DNA of 64,000 bases from Endozoicomonas gorgoniicola (GTDB taxonomy: Bacteria; Pseudomonadota; Gammaproteobacteria; Pseudomonadales; Endozoicomonadaceae), in NCBI RefSeq assembly GCF_025562715.2, contig NZ_JAPFCC010000001.1, positions 1,692,501 to 1,756,500 of the forward strand. Direction: 5' to 3'. The position numbers and the translations under genes were made by a program. Shown in pieces: positions 26,931-35,971 of this stretch. The notes beneath the pieces were generated by a model. The model had not been told where the DNA came from and searched no databases. It saw only the letters and a list, made by a program, of their open reading frames with translations. Numbering within the stretch: the stretch's first letter is position 1; each line of letters starts with the position of its first letter.

Positions 26931-28569
26931 ACACCTTCTCCTTAAAGGGTTCCAGCCCCAGCCTCAGACTGGTATCAATAAAACGTTCACCGTCATGTCT
27001 CTGTTCAAGATAAACCGAGATAAGCTGTCTGATAACATCAGGCACTTCTTCCCGTTTGAATGAGGGGCCTATGATTTTACCCAGAGTGGTTTCTCTGGTA
27101 GCTGAACCCCCTATCTGGATCTGGTAGTATTCTTCACCTTTTCGATCAACCCCCAGAATACCAATGTGTCCGACATGATGATGGGCGCAGGCATTCATGC
27201 AGCCAGATATATTCAAATCAAGTTCACCGATATCATGCAGGTAATCCAGGTCTTCGAAATATCGCTGAATTTCTTCCGCCAGAGGAATAGAGCGGGCATT
27301 AGCTAAAGCACAGTAATCGCCGCCCGGACAGCAGATAACATCTGTCAGCAAACCACGATTGGGGGTTGCCAGCCCAATACGATCCAGTGCCTGCCAGAGC
27401 TCTGGCAGTTTCGTCTGAGGAACATCAGCAAAAATAAGATTCTGTTCATGGCTGACGCGCAGTTCGCCAAAACTGAATCGGTCGGCAAGGTCGGCCACTT
27501 CATCCAGTTGTTCGGCAGAAACATCGCCAGGGGCGTCAGCAGTGGCTTTGAGCGTTAAAGTCACAGCGCTGTAACCAGCCTGCTGGTGTGCCGAGACATT
27601 TTGCTTCAGCCAGCGCTGGAATTGCGGTGAACCTTGCAGGGCAAGGTCATTAAAATCGAGATCAGCAAGCGCTTCATAGTCTGGCCTGGTAAAATTCCTG
27701 GCAATTCGTTCAATCTCACCCGGCCCCAGTGGCTGGCTTATCTTTTTGATCCGGTTCCACTCGTCTTCAACTTCACGGGCAAATACTTCTGGCGTCATCG
27801 CTTTAACAAGAATCTTGATTCGAGCCTTGTATTTATTGTCACGTCTGCCATAGCGGTTATAGATACGCAGAGCCGCATCCAGATAATTGAGCAGCTGTTC
27901 TGGTTCAAGGTCTTCCTTGATCAAAGCCCCTATGACCGGTGTGCGTCCCAGTCCGCCACCAGCGAGAATATTGATTCGGACTTTACCCTGATAGTCTTTT
28001 CGGAGATGTACACCAATGTCGTGTACCAGCGTGGCTGCACGATCTTCGTCGGCACCACAAACGGCAATTTTGAACTTTCTGGGTAAGAATGCGAACTCAG
28101 GATGGAAAGTTGACCACTGCCGGATAAGTTCACACCATGGACGAGGATCAACCACTTCATCGGCTGCGACTCCGGCAAACTGATCTGTTGTAGTATTGCG
28201 TATGCACGCACCGCTGGTCTGGATCGCATGCATTTGAACAGTAGCCAGCTCTGCAAGAATATCAGGCACTTCCTCAAGGCTGGGCCAGTTCAGCTGAACG
28301 TTCTGCCGGGTTGTGAAATGCACATAACCTTTGTCATAGCGACGGGAGATGTCAGCCAGTTTTCGTACCTGCCGGGTACTGAGCAACCCATAGGGAATAG
28401 CAATCCGCATCATGGGGGCAAAGCGCTGAATATACAGGCCATTCTGTAATCTCAGTGGCAGGAATTCATCTTCAGAGATTTCACCGGCGAGATAGCGACG
28501 GGTCTGATCCCGGAACTGATCGACTCGCTCATCCACTATACGCTGGTCGTAGTCGTCGTATATGTACAT
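26911..28569 (-). CDS. cysI: Assimilatory nitrite/sulfite reductase, hemoprotein
   Basis: 552 residues with siroheme and a [4Fe-4S] cluster, reducing sulfite to sulfide. Two duplicated ferredoxin-like/catalytic halves are present. The cluster/siroheme Cys appear as CCPGGDYCALAN (C-x5-C) and SGCMNACAHHHVGHIGI (C-x3-C) in the C-terminal half, with TSGACIRNTTTD in the first half. Length and partner DUF934 fit the Pseudomonas-type CysI rather than the CysJI flavoprotein pair. The upstream gap 28570-28809 has an A+T-rich inverted repeat (GTTATA / TATAAC, about 28659-28684) that could be a regulator site, for example for a CysB-like protein. Confidence 0.9.
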   Translation of the reverse strand: MYIYDDYDQRIVDERVDQFRDQTRRYLAGEISEDEFLPLRLQNGLYIQRFAPMMRIAIPYGLLSTRQVRKLADISRRYDKGYVHFTTRQNVQLNWPSLEEVPDILAELATVQMHAIQTSGACIRNTTTDQFAGVAADEVVDPRPWCELIRQWSTFHPEFAFLPRKFKIAVCGADEDRAATLVHDIGVHLRKDYQGKVRINILAGGGLGRTPVIGALIKEDLEPEQLLNYLDAALRIYNRYGRRDNKYKARIKILVKAMTPEVFAREVEDEWNRIKKISQPLGPGEIERIARNFTRPDYEALADLDFNDLALQGSPQFQRWLKQNVSAHQQAGYSAVTLTLKATADAPGDVSAEQLDEVADLADRFSFGELRVSHEQNLIFADVPQTKLPELWQALDRIGLATPNRGLLTDVICCPGGDYCALANARSIPLAEEIQRYFEDLDYLHDIGELDLNISGCMNACAHHHVGHIGILGVDRKGEEYYQIQIGGSATRETTLGKIIGPSFKREEVPDVIRQLISVYLEQRHDGERFIDTSLRLGLEPFKEKVYGQKAA

Positions 28570-28809
28570 GATGTTATTTTTTTAATTCTGATGCAGTAGT
28601 CAGAGAGTAAAGAGAGTAAGCTGCGGGAGAGGCTACCTTATCAGTTTTCCCTAAGGAGTTATAAAAACATTTATTTATATAACTATATTTAAACGGCTAT
28701 AACAGTTTAGTGCTGCACAACCTTCGCCCTGCACGATTGCATCTGCTGTTGCTTCGTTTGTTGAGATAAGCTAGCTTGAATGGATAAAACATAAACGGGA
28801 GCAAAAATT

Positions 28810-28917
28810 ATGGCGAGTCATAAAACAATGAAAGACAGTACCGTTGACGCCATCGCGGCAGTTGCCGTTATTATGGTCATAGTGGTAACAGCGGTTTTCT
28901 GGGTCAGCCATCAGTAA
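28810..28917 (+). CDS. Small single-helix membrane protein, 35 residues
   Basis: ATG at 28810 with GGAG 9 bases upstream; stop TAA at 28915-28917. The peptide begins MASHKTMKDSTVDAIAAV and continues as one hydrophobic helix (VIMVIVVTAVFWV) ending SHQ. The start signal, the hydrophobic organisation and the short polar N-terminus argue for a real small membrane protein. It is divergent from the sulfite reductase and overlaps the end of the convergent DUF2970 gene by 7 bp. Function unknown. Confidence 0.6.
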   Translation: MASHKTMKDSTVDAIAAVAVIMVIVVTAVFWVSHQ

Positions 28918-29174
28918 CCTGATGCACCCAGTACCATGTTTACGATGACCACCAGCACTGTGATAAACAACAGAGTTCCTACAATACCGGCAATAACGAA
29001 GTCCGCCGGTCTTCCTTTTTGAAAATCCCTGTCCTGGTTTTTTCTGCTCTGCACTCCGAAGGCTGATGCAAGCGCACTTTGCAGGATAGCTCTGATGCCT
29101 GTTCCTTTCGGTAGTGAATTTTTCGACACTGCTTTTTTCGACGCTGTTTTTTTAGACACTAGTTTTTTAGACAT
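28911..29174 (-). CDS. DUF2970 domain membrane protein
   Basis: 87 residues from ATG 29174; an in-frame GTG at 29273 would add 33 residues that overlap the upstream gene and do not resemble the family. The N-terminus is a Lys/Ser-rich repeat (SKKLVSKKTASKKAVSK). The DUF2970 core follows: ILQSALASAFGVQSRKNQ, RDFQKGRPADFVIAGIVG and one transmembrane helix (FITVLVVIVNMVLG). This family is small, widespread in gammaproteobacteria and of unknown function. It probably sits in the inner membrane with the basic region in the cytoplasm. Confidence 0.8.
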   Translation of the reverse strand: MSKKLVSKKTASKKAVSKNSLPKGTGIRAILQSALASAFGVQSRKNQDRDFQKGRPADFVIAGIVGTLLFITVLVVIVNMVLGASGY

Positions 29175-29256
29175 AAGGTAAACACCTGGTCTGGTCAGGA
29201 TACTCTTAAGGTCGCTCTTCAGCAGTACACTATCGTCGGATATTTTAATATCAGAT

Positions 29257-30612
29257 TCAATTATTGTTGCCACGCAGTTTTTGCAGCATGTAAATGACGA
29301 TCACAGCAACCATGCTACGAGGCAACTCATTCGTACTCTTGATGGATGGCTGAGACGGACACACAATTCGGTGCAGTTCAGTTGCAATGCCGGGTACAGG
29401 AACCGTACTGCACTTTTCGCTGAGTTCAGACATCTGGACATAAGGGGAGGGGTAGCTGTACTGCGGTTCAATCGCCGTGCTGACGATAAATTTGAACAGA
29501 CTGGCACAAACCAGCAACTTTAACTCAATGGCTGCCAGTGCCGTTCGTACAGTCAGCCCTCTTTTTAAACTGCCCGTGACATACGAATAAGGACCAGCAC
29601 TGTGGGCAAAGTTGTGAGCAAAGTTGTGGGCAAAGTCCGTTGCCCGGGTAAGACTAAGAAGCAGGACAACGCTGGTACCGTAATAGATGAAAGGATCAGA
29701 GATTTCACTGGCTGCTATTTCTGTTAATCCATCAGCCATTCCATAACCAGCCAGTTTACCGATTTTATCGGTAAGCGATGCACTCAGGCCGTCCAGCTTC
29801 GGTAAATAGTCCTGACCTTTCAAAGCATCCAAAAACAGCCCTGTACTGAGAAATACAATGCCGCTGGTGACATAACGGCAGGCTTCGCTCTTACAGGCAG
29901 GGATTTTTTCAGCGGTCCCTTTATATAAATGGGTCAACATGGATGACATGAATATTTTTGGTACCGCCAGCCAGAAATAGGGAGTACTGCCCGCTTCCAT
30001 GCCACTGTGTCGAAACCATAAAGCGATCACTAACGGTACATAGAAAACTGCAGATGAATAGTGAGAAAGACCTGAAGCTTTCATATCAATATCCAGTAAT
30101 TTGCTACTGGTTTTTATTGAGTAGATGGTCAGAATTGTTGGCAGGTCTGCTTTCTCATAGTTAAAGCTCTGATTATGCTGGTAAGCAGAAGGCATCAGGA
30201 AAAAAAATGCCATCGCTGTCCGTAGCCCGGGATCATTTTCTGAAGCGAACAGGCAGGCAATATAACGGGATGCGTAGATCATTGCGCCACAAAACTGTTT
30301 ACTGTCAATCAGTTCGTCCAGGCTGCCTTTGCCCAGATCCATTTCAATGTTTCGCCATTCAGGGAGTAAGGAATATTCACTCTGTATTTCCGTAGACTGC
30401 ACTAGCTCCGGCGGCGCGTACCGGTTAGAAACATCATCCATCATGTCAAAAAAAACATAGACACCGGCTACGGCATTGGCAACGTTATTAAGATTCTCAC
30501 TGGAGGCGGTCTTAGTGCTGGTAAAGAGCGATAAAACCAGCGAGAACCAGAACAGGGGGGAATAATTGCCACGCAGTTGTTTCAGACTGTCACAGCAGGC
30601 AGTGAAAGGCAT
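29257..30612 (-). CDS. Unrecognised hydrophobic protein
   Basis: 451 residues, no family recognised. It has several hydrophobic segments (FWFSLVLSLF, YVPLVIALWF, VTSGIVFLSTGLFLDAL, YGTSVVLLLSL, KLLVCASLFKFIV, MVAVIVIYML), giving a likely multi-pass membrane protein, and paired Cys in CKSEACRY. A short exact peptide repeat, FAHNFAHNFAH, comes from a 12-base tandem repeat near 29605-29635. The gene is 104 bp downstream of another unrecognised protein on the same strand, but a strong terminator lies between them. It overlaps only the optional GTG extension of the DUF2970 gene. Probably lineage-restricted. Confidence 0.6.
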   Translation of the reverse strand: MPFTACCDSLKQLRGNYSPLFWFSLVLSLFTSTKTASSENLNNVANAVAGVYVFFDMMDDVSNRYAPPELVQSTEIQSEYSLLPEWRNIEMDLGKGSLDELIDSKQFCGAMIYASRYIACLFASENDPGLRTAMAFFFLMPSAYQHNQSFNYEKADLPTILTIYSIKTSSKLLDIDMKASGLSHYSSAVFYVPLVIALWFRHSGMEAGSTPYFWLAVPKIFMSSMLTHLYKGTAEKIPACKSEACRYVTSGIVFLSTGLFLDALKGQDYLPKLDGLSASLTDKIGKLAGYGMADGLTEIAASEISDPFIYYGTSVVLLLSLTRATDFAHNFAHNFAHSAGPYSYVTGSLKRGLTVRTALAAIELKLLVCASLFKFIVSTAIEPQYSYPSPYVQMSELSEKCSTVPVPGIATELHRIVCPSQPSIKSTNELPRSMVAVIVIYMLQKLRGNNN

Positions 30613-30664
30613 TGTTAATTTTATAACCCTATATTCAAATTGTTTGATTGAATAGTGTAGGGCT

Positions 30665-30700
30665 TAAAAAAGCAGTAGCCTGACTCTTTCAGGCTACTGC
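30665..30700 (-). terminator. Rho-independent terminator after the gene at 30717-32441
   Basis: Perfect 12-bp stem GCAGTAGCCTGA / TCAGGCTACTGC (30672-30700) with a 5-base loop. Read on the minus strand it is followed by six T, starting 17 bp after the stop codon of the upstream gene. Confidence 0.88.
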
Positions 30701-30716
30701 AGGATTTAAGGCGCAA

Positions 30717-32441
30717 TTAATAGCAGTTGTGATTTGTCTGATAGGATTCCGTTGTTGTACCAACAGTGTTCGTCACTATGCATCTATTAAATATGGGTAC
30801 TTTATAGTTACCATTGTCCAGGTCAGATTGCATATTCAGTTGTTTGTTGTCTTTCTGTGGCAGCACGTGGGATGGGTTGCTCAGGGTGTAGAGTGCCTGG
30901 TAAGCAATATCAAAGGCTAACTCAGGGGCAACCAGTGCAAACGGAATCGAGTGTGACATGACTATCTGTGTACCATCCAGTACCAGGGAAAGGTGGGCTC
31001 CATTTCTGGCGTTCATTGCAACAGCGCTATTGGGTAAAGCACGATTGGCGGCATAAAAAACCGAGAACGACAGAGTGCCAGCTCCCATTTTTAAAAGGTC
31101 TTTGACCGTTGGACTGTTTGCGTATGATTCTGCGGCGAGCATTACAGCATCTGTCATGTGCATGCCGTCTGATTCGTGGACATTATCGATGTAGACACCG
31201 GAAAAGCCTCCGGTTACCCACTTGTCACTATTCAGGCCAAGCCATGCAGCCGTGAGACTGATACTGGACACGATGGCCAGACACAAAGGATCTCGATATT
31301 GCATGGTGTTTTCGCCCATATCAAGCTCACTTACCAGTTTCTTACAGGCGCTAACTGCCAGACCTTTGGTAACATAAGCTGCTGTCACTGTTGATGCGCG
31401 GGGAAATTGTTCTCGCGCATACCGTAAAGCCTTTTGACTGGCATCCATTTCCGGATAGGCGTAGTTTGCCTGTTTGAGTTCTTTAACATAATCAGCCGCT
31501 ACTTTGTCAGTTACTGACTTCAGCTTGCCAGCTCTTATGCCATCCGTAATTTTCATACTCGTCAAACCTGTTACTGCACCAGCGCTTATCAATGCTCCCA
31601 GAAATGCTGCCGCTGAACCCTGAGAGAGTATTTCGCAGTCATCGGGTGTATAGCCAGCACTAATACAGTTTTTCTCGATCTTGCTGATCAGGGACTTTGT
31701 TAATTGCCCGGTAATGGCAACCGATTTGCTAAATGCTGAAACAGTCTGACTGAAAGTGAGGGCCTCTATGTTCGGAGTATTATGGTTAAAAAAGGCTTCC
31801 AGGGTCATATCAACAGCCAGCACGCTCAAGCCACCAGCCAGCCTGCCTTGTGCGGTGGGATAGGTGACAGGAGAGGTAGAAGTGCCTATGGCAGTTAATG
31901 CGCTTTTTTCGTTTAACCGGCTATATTCAAGGCTTGCATCTTCACCAAGGTTAAATACAGAGCCGATTGTGGAGGACAGAGCAAGCATCTCCAGCTGGTT
32001 CATGCTTAACAAACTTACTGTCTGAAACAGGCCATACAAATGGAAGCTGGCTCCAAGAGGGATTACTTTCTTGAGATAATGAAACCAGACCTGATTGTTG
32101 TAGTAATCGTAGTTAGCATTGTATTTATCAAGATAGTAATCCAGTCCTGGCTGTTCCGGTGAGGTGGGAATAGCAGGGGGTTTATGGTTATCCTGATAAT
32201 CATGCCTGCCATCATAAGTGTATTTAAAGCTCAGAATACCCGAATCAACAAATTCATCTTTATCGACGCAATCAAAAAAGCTCTGGGTGGATTTTAACGG
32301 ATCAACATGTGTTTTTAACGAGCATGGCTGTGCATAGACCGATTGACTACAAGAGAGCAGTACCGCAGCTAACAGAAAAAGCAGATACAAAAAACCATAA
32401 CTGATATATCGTAAACTATACGGAACCGATCGAGTAATCAT
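30717..32441 (-). CDS. Unrecognised secreted or membrane protein
   Basis: 574 residues. The N-terminus is a signal peptide or anchor (FLYLLFLLAAVLLSCSQSVYAQP). The rest alternates amphipathic helices with small-residue hydrophobic stretches (AAAFLGALISAGAVTGLTS, LAIVSSISLTAAWLGL, MGAGTLSFSVFYAANRA). Several Cys pairs (CISAGYTPDDCE, a pair around ACKKLV/DPLCL, and NRCIVTNTVG near the end) fit an oxidising environment. No domain is recognised. It is a single-gene unit with its own downstream terminator. Size, helix content and lineage-restricted look resemble the neighbour at 29257, but no clear alignment between the two was seen. Confidence 0.65.
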   Translation of the reverse strand: MITRSVPYSLRYISYGFLYLLFLLAAVLLSCSQSVYAQPCSLKTHVDPLKSTQSFFDCVDKDEFVDSGILSFKYTYDGRHDYQDNHKPPAIPTSPEQPGLDYYLDKYNANYDYYNNQVWFHYLKKVIPLGASFHLYGLFQTVSLLSMNQLEMLALSSTIGSVFNLGEDASLEYSRLNEKSALTAIGTSTSPVTYPTAQGRLAGGLSVLAVDMTLEAFFNHNTPNIEALTFSQTVSAFSKSVAITGQLTKSLISKIEKNCISAGYTPDDCEILSQGSAAAFLGALISAGAVTGLTSMKITDGIRAGKLKSVTDKVAADYVKELKQANYAYPEMDASQKALRYAREQFPRASTVTAAYVTKGLAVSACKKLVSELDMGENTMQYRDPLCLAIVSSISLTAAWLGLNSDKWVTGGFSGVYIDNVHESDGMHMTDAVMLAAESYANSPTVKDLLKMGAGTLSFSVFYAANRALPNSAVAMNARNGAHLSLVLDGTQIVMSHSIPFALVAPELAFDIAYQALYTLSNPSHVLPQKDNKQLNMQSDLDNGNYKVPIFNRCIVTNTVGTTTESYQTNHNCY

Positions 32442-32647
32442 TATTTCTATACCGCCGAATTGATTAATTGTTTATTGGATACAAGCGTCCTGACTCTTTT
32501 GTTCTTCCGACACGTAGAGATGCAGTATAGATAGAGATTTAAAGCTCCGATGAGAAAATTAATTTCCGAATGCAGTCAATTAACTAAAAATGCATTAAAA
32601 ACAAACAATTAGTCGATTATAAAAATTCCTGCTGACTCAATAAAACG

Positions 32648-34609
32648 TTAAATAAGGTTCTTTTCGCTCTGTTTCAGGCTCGCCATGGGACCAGCCATAA
32701 TAACAATATCATCCGCTGCCATTCGGGTAACCTGTCCAGGCTCATAGGTGATTCCACTGCGTTTGATTCCCATAACCGAGACATCACCCTCTACAGGCAG
32801 ATCGGCAGGGCGCAACCCTTCGCAGGGCGACCCTTTGCAGAGGGTGACCGCATGACGAACTGGCACATCATCCGTTTCGGCTTGTATATCGGTTACTCCG
32901 GGGTAGTAGCCACTGAGGATATCGTACTGCTGTTCACGGGCCTGATGAATTTTATGCCTGACAACGTCCCGATCCATGCCCAGCATCAGGAATACCTGCT
33001 TCACAATGAGCAGGCTCGATTCCAGTACCTCAGGCACAACAGCGGTTGCCCCCGCCTGTTTCAGCTCATCACATTGCGACAGGTCACGGGTTCGGACCAG
33101 AATAGGCAAATGGCGGTACTCCGAGCGGATGGTTTTGACCACAGACAGGGCATTGTCGGTATTGTCAATACAGATAATGATCTGTCTGGCACGGTTCAAA
33201 CCTGCGGCCTCCAGCAGTTCAAGCCTGCGGCAGTCACCATAAAACACGGGCTCCCCTGCCAGACCGGCTTCATGGACATGCAGGGCATCATCATCAAGTG
33301 CCACATAGAGGAGATTTTCGCGGGACAGGAAACGACTGATGGTCTGACCAACACGACCATAACCACAAATTAGCGTATGGCCTGATATATGAGCCGTCTG
33401 CTGCTTGATATCAACGCTGTGTTCAGAGTCGACACTGGTCTCTGCTTCCCTGAAAAAGAGTTCCACTATTTTTGAACTGTTACGAATCAGTAGTGGCGCC
33501 ACCAGCATGGAAAGAATGGTGGTAGAGAATACCAGCGAGGCTTTTTCACCACCGGTTTCTCCATACTGGGTGGCCAGGGCGATCAGCGCAAAGCAGAACT
33601 CTCCTCCCTGACACAAAACAAGACCGGTTTTCAGGGCTATGCGCCGGTCTTCACCAAAGGTTCTGGCAAGCACTGAAATGACGGAAAGCTTGAAAACCAG
33701 CAAAGCAGCCGTAGCTGCCAGTATTACGGGCCAGTGATCCCTGAGAATAGTGAGGTCCAGCATCAGGCCGACTGAGACAAAAAACAGTCCCAGCAGAATA
33801 TCCCTGAAAGGGCGGATATCAGCTTCCACCTGATGCTTGTAATTTGAATCACCCAACATCATACCTGCGATAAACCCCCCCAGCGCCATGGACAGACCCA
33901 GCATGTGTGTCAACCAGGCAGCCATCAGGGCAGTCATCAGAGCGATCAGAACAAACAGCTCATCTGAGCGAGCCCTGGCAATTTCATTAAAGACAACAGG
34001 TAATACCCATTTTCCGGCAGCCAGCATCACCGCTACGAACAGGGCGCCTTTCAGCAGGGCGATGCTGATAGCTGGCAAAACCGCCTGACCGCCCGAACCG
34101 GCAATGGCTGGCACCAGTATCAGGAACAGCACGGCAGCAATATCCTGAAACAGTAATACGCCAATGCTTAGCTGTCCCTGGCGGGCGCGAATCTCATTGC
34201 TCTGGGTCAGCTCCTTGGAAACGATGGCCGTTGAAGAGAGTGCCAGTGCTGCTGCTATGATCAGACTCTCTTTGACAGGTACCCCCAGCATATTAAGGAT
34301 GCCAAAAATGCCAGTGGCACACAGCAGTACCTGCAAGCCCCCCAGCCCAAATACTTCCTGTTTCATGGTTTTCATGCGACTGACGGAGAATTCCAGCCCG
34401 AGGGTAAACAGCAGGAAGACGACACCGATTTCTGCCAGCAGGCTGATATCGAAATCTTCATGGATCAAACCGGTTGCTGTAGGTCCGAGGACGATGCCAA
34501 CGCTCAGATAACCCAGACTTTCCGGAAGATTAAGGCGATGAAACAGTGATATGGCGCAGACAGACAGTCCCAGAATCATCATTAACTGGTTGAAAAACGT
34601 AAAGTCCAT
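32648..34609 (-). CDS. Kef-type K+/H+ antiporter with RCK domains (CPA2 family)
   Basis: 653 residues. The N-terminal 390 form a 12-helix exchanger domain: VGIVLGPTATGL, GVVFLLFTLGLEFS, AALALSSTAIVSKEL, LLFQDIAAVLFL and ALGGFIAGMMLGDS. A TrkA-N (RCK) domain begins near residue 413 with LICGYGRVGQTISRFL and binds a nucleotide. A TrkA-C domain fills residues about 570-650, ending IVIMAGPMASL. It resembles YbaL/KefB-like proteins that move K+ or Na+ against H+ in stress response. No KefF/KefG ancillary gene is adjacent, so the exact ion and regulation are unknown. Confidence 0.92.
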   Translation of the reverse strand: MDFTFFNQLMMILGLSVCAISLFHRLNLPESLGYLSVGIVLGPTATGLIHEDFDISLLAEIGVVFLLFTLGLEFSVSRMKTMKQEVFGLGGLQVLLCATGIFGILNMLGVPVKESLIIAAALALSSTAIVSKELTQSNEIRARQGQLSIGVLLFQDIAAVLFLILVPAIAGSGGQAVLPAISIALLKGALFVAVMLAAGKWVLPVVFNEIARARSDELFVLIALMTALMAAWLTHMLGLSMALGGFIAGMMLGDSNYKHQVEADIRPFRDILLGLFFVSVGLMLDLTILRDHWPVILAATAALLVFKLSVISVLARTFGEDRRIALKTGLVLCQGGEFCFALIALATQYGETGGEKASLVFSTTILSMLVAPLLIRNSSKIVELFFREAETSVDSEHSVDIKQQTAHISGHTLICGYGRVGQTISRFLSRENLLYVALDDDALHVHEAGLAGEPVFYGDCRRLELLEAAGLNRARQIIICIDNTDNALSVVKTIRSEYRHLPILVRTRDLSQCDELKQAGATAVVPEVLESSLLIVKQVFLMLGMDRDVVRHKIHQAREQQYDILSGYYPGVTDIQAETDDVPVRHAVTLCKGSPCEGLRPADLPVEGDVSVMGIKRSGITYEPGQVTRMAADDIVIMAGPMASLKQSEKNLI

Positions 34610-34753
34610 GCAGGAGGCATCCCGAAATAGTTATTTTTTTCTGTGAAAATACAATTTTCATCATCAATGATGGTGAAAGCCACATTTTTTCGCCCATGGC
34701 TATTTTATCGGTACAATTGTAACTTAGTTTGACAGATATACTGAGCCAGTTGC

Positions 34754-35008
34754 GTGAAAGTACTCTATTTATACACCACATCCGGTTGTCATTTGTGTGA
34801 AGAAGCAGAAAAATTGCTGAATTCGTTGCAAGAGTCTGAACGGACTCAGTGGCAGCCGGTTGAAATTAGTGACAGTGATGAACTGATTGATCGTTATGGC
34901 ATTCGTATACCCGTTGTGAAAGAGCAGGGCAGTGAACGGGAAATCAGCTGGCCATTCAGCCTTGAGGAGTTGCGTTGCTGGGTAAGAAAAGGTTTTATTA
35001 TTAAATAA
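34754..35008 (+). CDS. Glutaredoxin-like protein (DUF836)
   Basis: 84 residues from a GTG at 34754. The thioredoxin-fold start LYLYTTSGCHLCEEAEKLL carries a CxxC redox pair (C14-x2-C17 region), and RYGIRIPVV supplies the cis-proline loop expected of glutaredoxins. The size fits the short DUF836 glutaredoxin family. It is likely a cytosolic thiol-disulfide protein with unknown partner. It sits alone between the Kef antiporter (divergent) and fieF (same strand, 93 bp away). Confidence 0.85.
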   Translation: MKVLYLYTTSGCHLCEEAEKLLNSLQESERTQWQPVEISDSDELIDRYGIRIPVVKEQGSEREISWPFSLEELRCWVRKGFIIK

Positions 35009-35020
35009 CGTTCTGACTCT

Positions 35021-35043
35021 CCCCGCCCGATTGGGCGAGGCTT
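35021..35043 (+). terminator. Possible terminator after the glutaredoxin-like gene
   Basis: CCCCGCCC / GGGCGAGG hairpin with loop GATT and one mismatch, followed by CTTT, 12 bp after the stop codon. The short T run makes it uncertain. Confidence 0.35.
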
Positions 35044-35101
35044 TACGGCGAAACTGGTAAACAGGCTGTATAACCGTTCATTAATCAGGGACACCATTGC
35101 C

Positions 35102-35971
35102 ATGGATCTGGCGCAACGTAGTCGACTGATGACTTATGCAACCATCGCTTCTGTAGCGACGGCTTTTTTGCTGATTGTTGTCAAGATCATTGCCTGGAAT
35201 ATGACGGGTTCACTCAGTTTGCTCGCCACTCTGGTCGACTCGGTGATGGACGCCGTCGCTTCACTCATTACTCTGGTTGCGGTTCGAATTTCCCTGACGC
35301 CTGCTGACGATGAACATCGCTTTGGTCACGGCAAAGCAGAATATCTGTCAGTGTTAATGCAGGCGGCGTTTATTTCCGGCTCCGCGATTGTCCTGTTTTT
35401 ACAGGCCATTAATCGGCTGGCTTCAGACAATACACTGCTGGTGAATGAAGAAATTGGCATAGCCGTAATGGTGATCTCTATTTCAGCCACTATCGCATTA
35501 TTGGCATTTCAGCGTTATGTCGTCCGTTGTACAGATTCAACCGCCATCGCAGCCGATGCCATGCACTATAAGGTTGACCTTCTGACCAATACAGCGGTTA
35601 TTGTTGCACTGGTGGCATCGGTCTATGGTTATTCTTCCATGGACAGTTTCCTGACCATTGCGATTTCCGTTTATATGCTGGTCGGTGTTGTACGGCTGGT
35701 GTGGGAAGCGATACAACACCTGATGGATCATTCCCTGCCGCTGGAACAGTTACAGGAAATTGAACGTCGATGTCTGTCCGTGGAGGGTGTGATCAGTGTC
35801 CACGAAATCCGCACTCGCGTATCCGGGCAGGTTCTGTTTATTCAGATGCATCTGGATCTGAGCGGTGACCTGACGCTCAGAGAAGCCCATGAAATCGGTT
35901 ATCAGGCAAAACAGTCTGTGCTGGAATGGCTGCCAAACGCCGACATTATTATTCACCTTGATCCAGATTAA
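35102..35971 (+). CDS. fieF: Cation diffusion facilitator, FieF-type
   Basis: 289 residues. Six transmembrane helices in the first 210 residues carry metal-site motifs: ATLVDSVMDAVAS (D-x3-D in helix 2) and AADAMHYKVDLLTN (the H/D site in helix 5). FGHGKAEYLSVL is typical of FieF/YiiP. The cytoplasmic C-terminal domain contains SVHEIRTRVSGQVLFIQMHL, with His residues at the dimer metal site. It exports divalent Fe/Zn in exchange for H+ at the inner membrane. It converges with tatD, overlapping by 23 bp at the 3' ends. Confidence 0.94.
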   Translation: MDLAQRSRLMTYATIASVATAFLLIVVKIIAWNMTGSLSLLATLVDSVMDAVASLITLVAVRISLTPADDEHRFGHGKAEYLSVLMQAAFISGSAIVLFLQAINRLASDNTLLVNEEIGIAVMVISISATIALLAFQRYVVRCTDSTAIAADAMHYKVDLLTNTAVIVALVASVYGYSSMDSFLTIAISVYMLVGVVRLVWEAIQHLMDHSLPLEQLQEIERRCLSVEGVISVHEIRTRVSGQVLFIQMHLDLSGDLTLREAHEIGYQAKQSVLEWLPNADIIIHLDPD

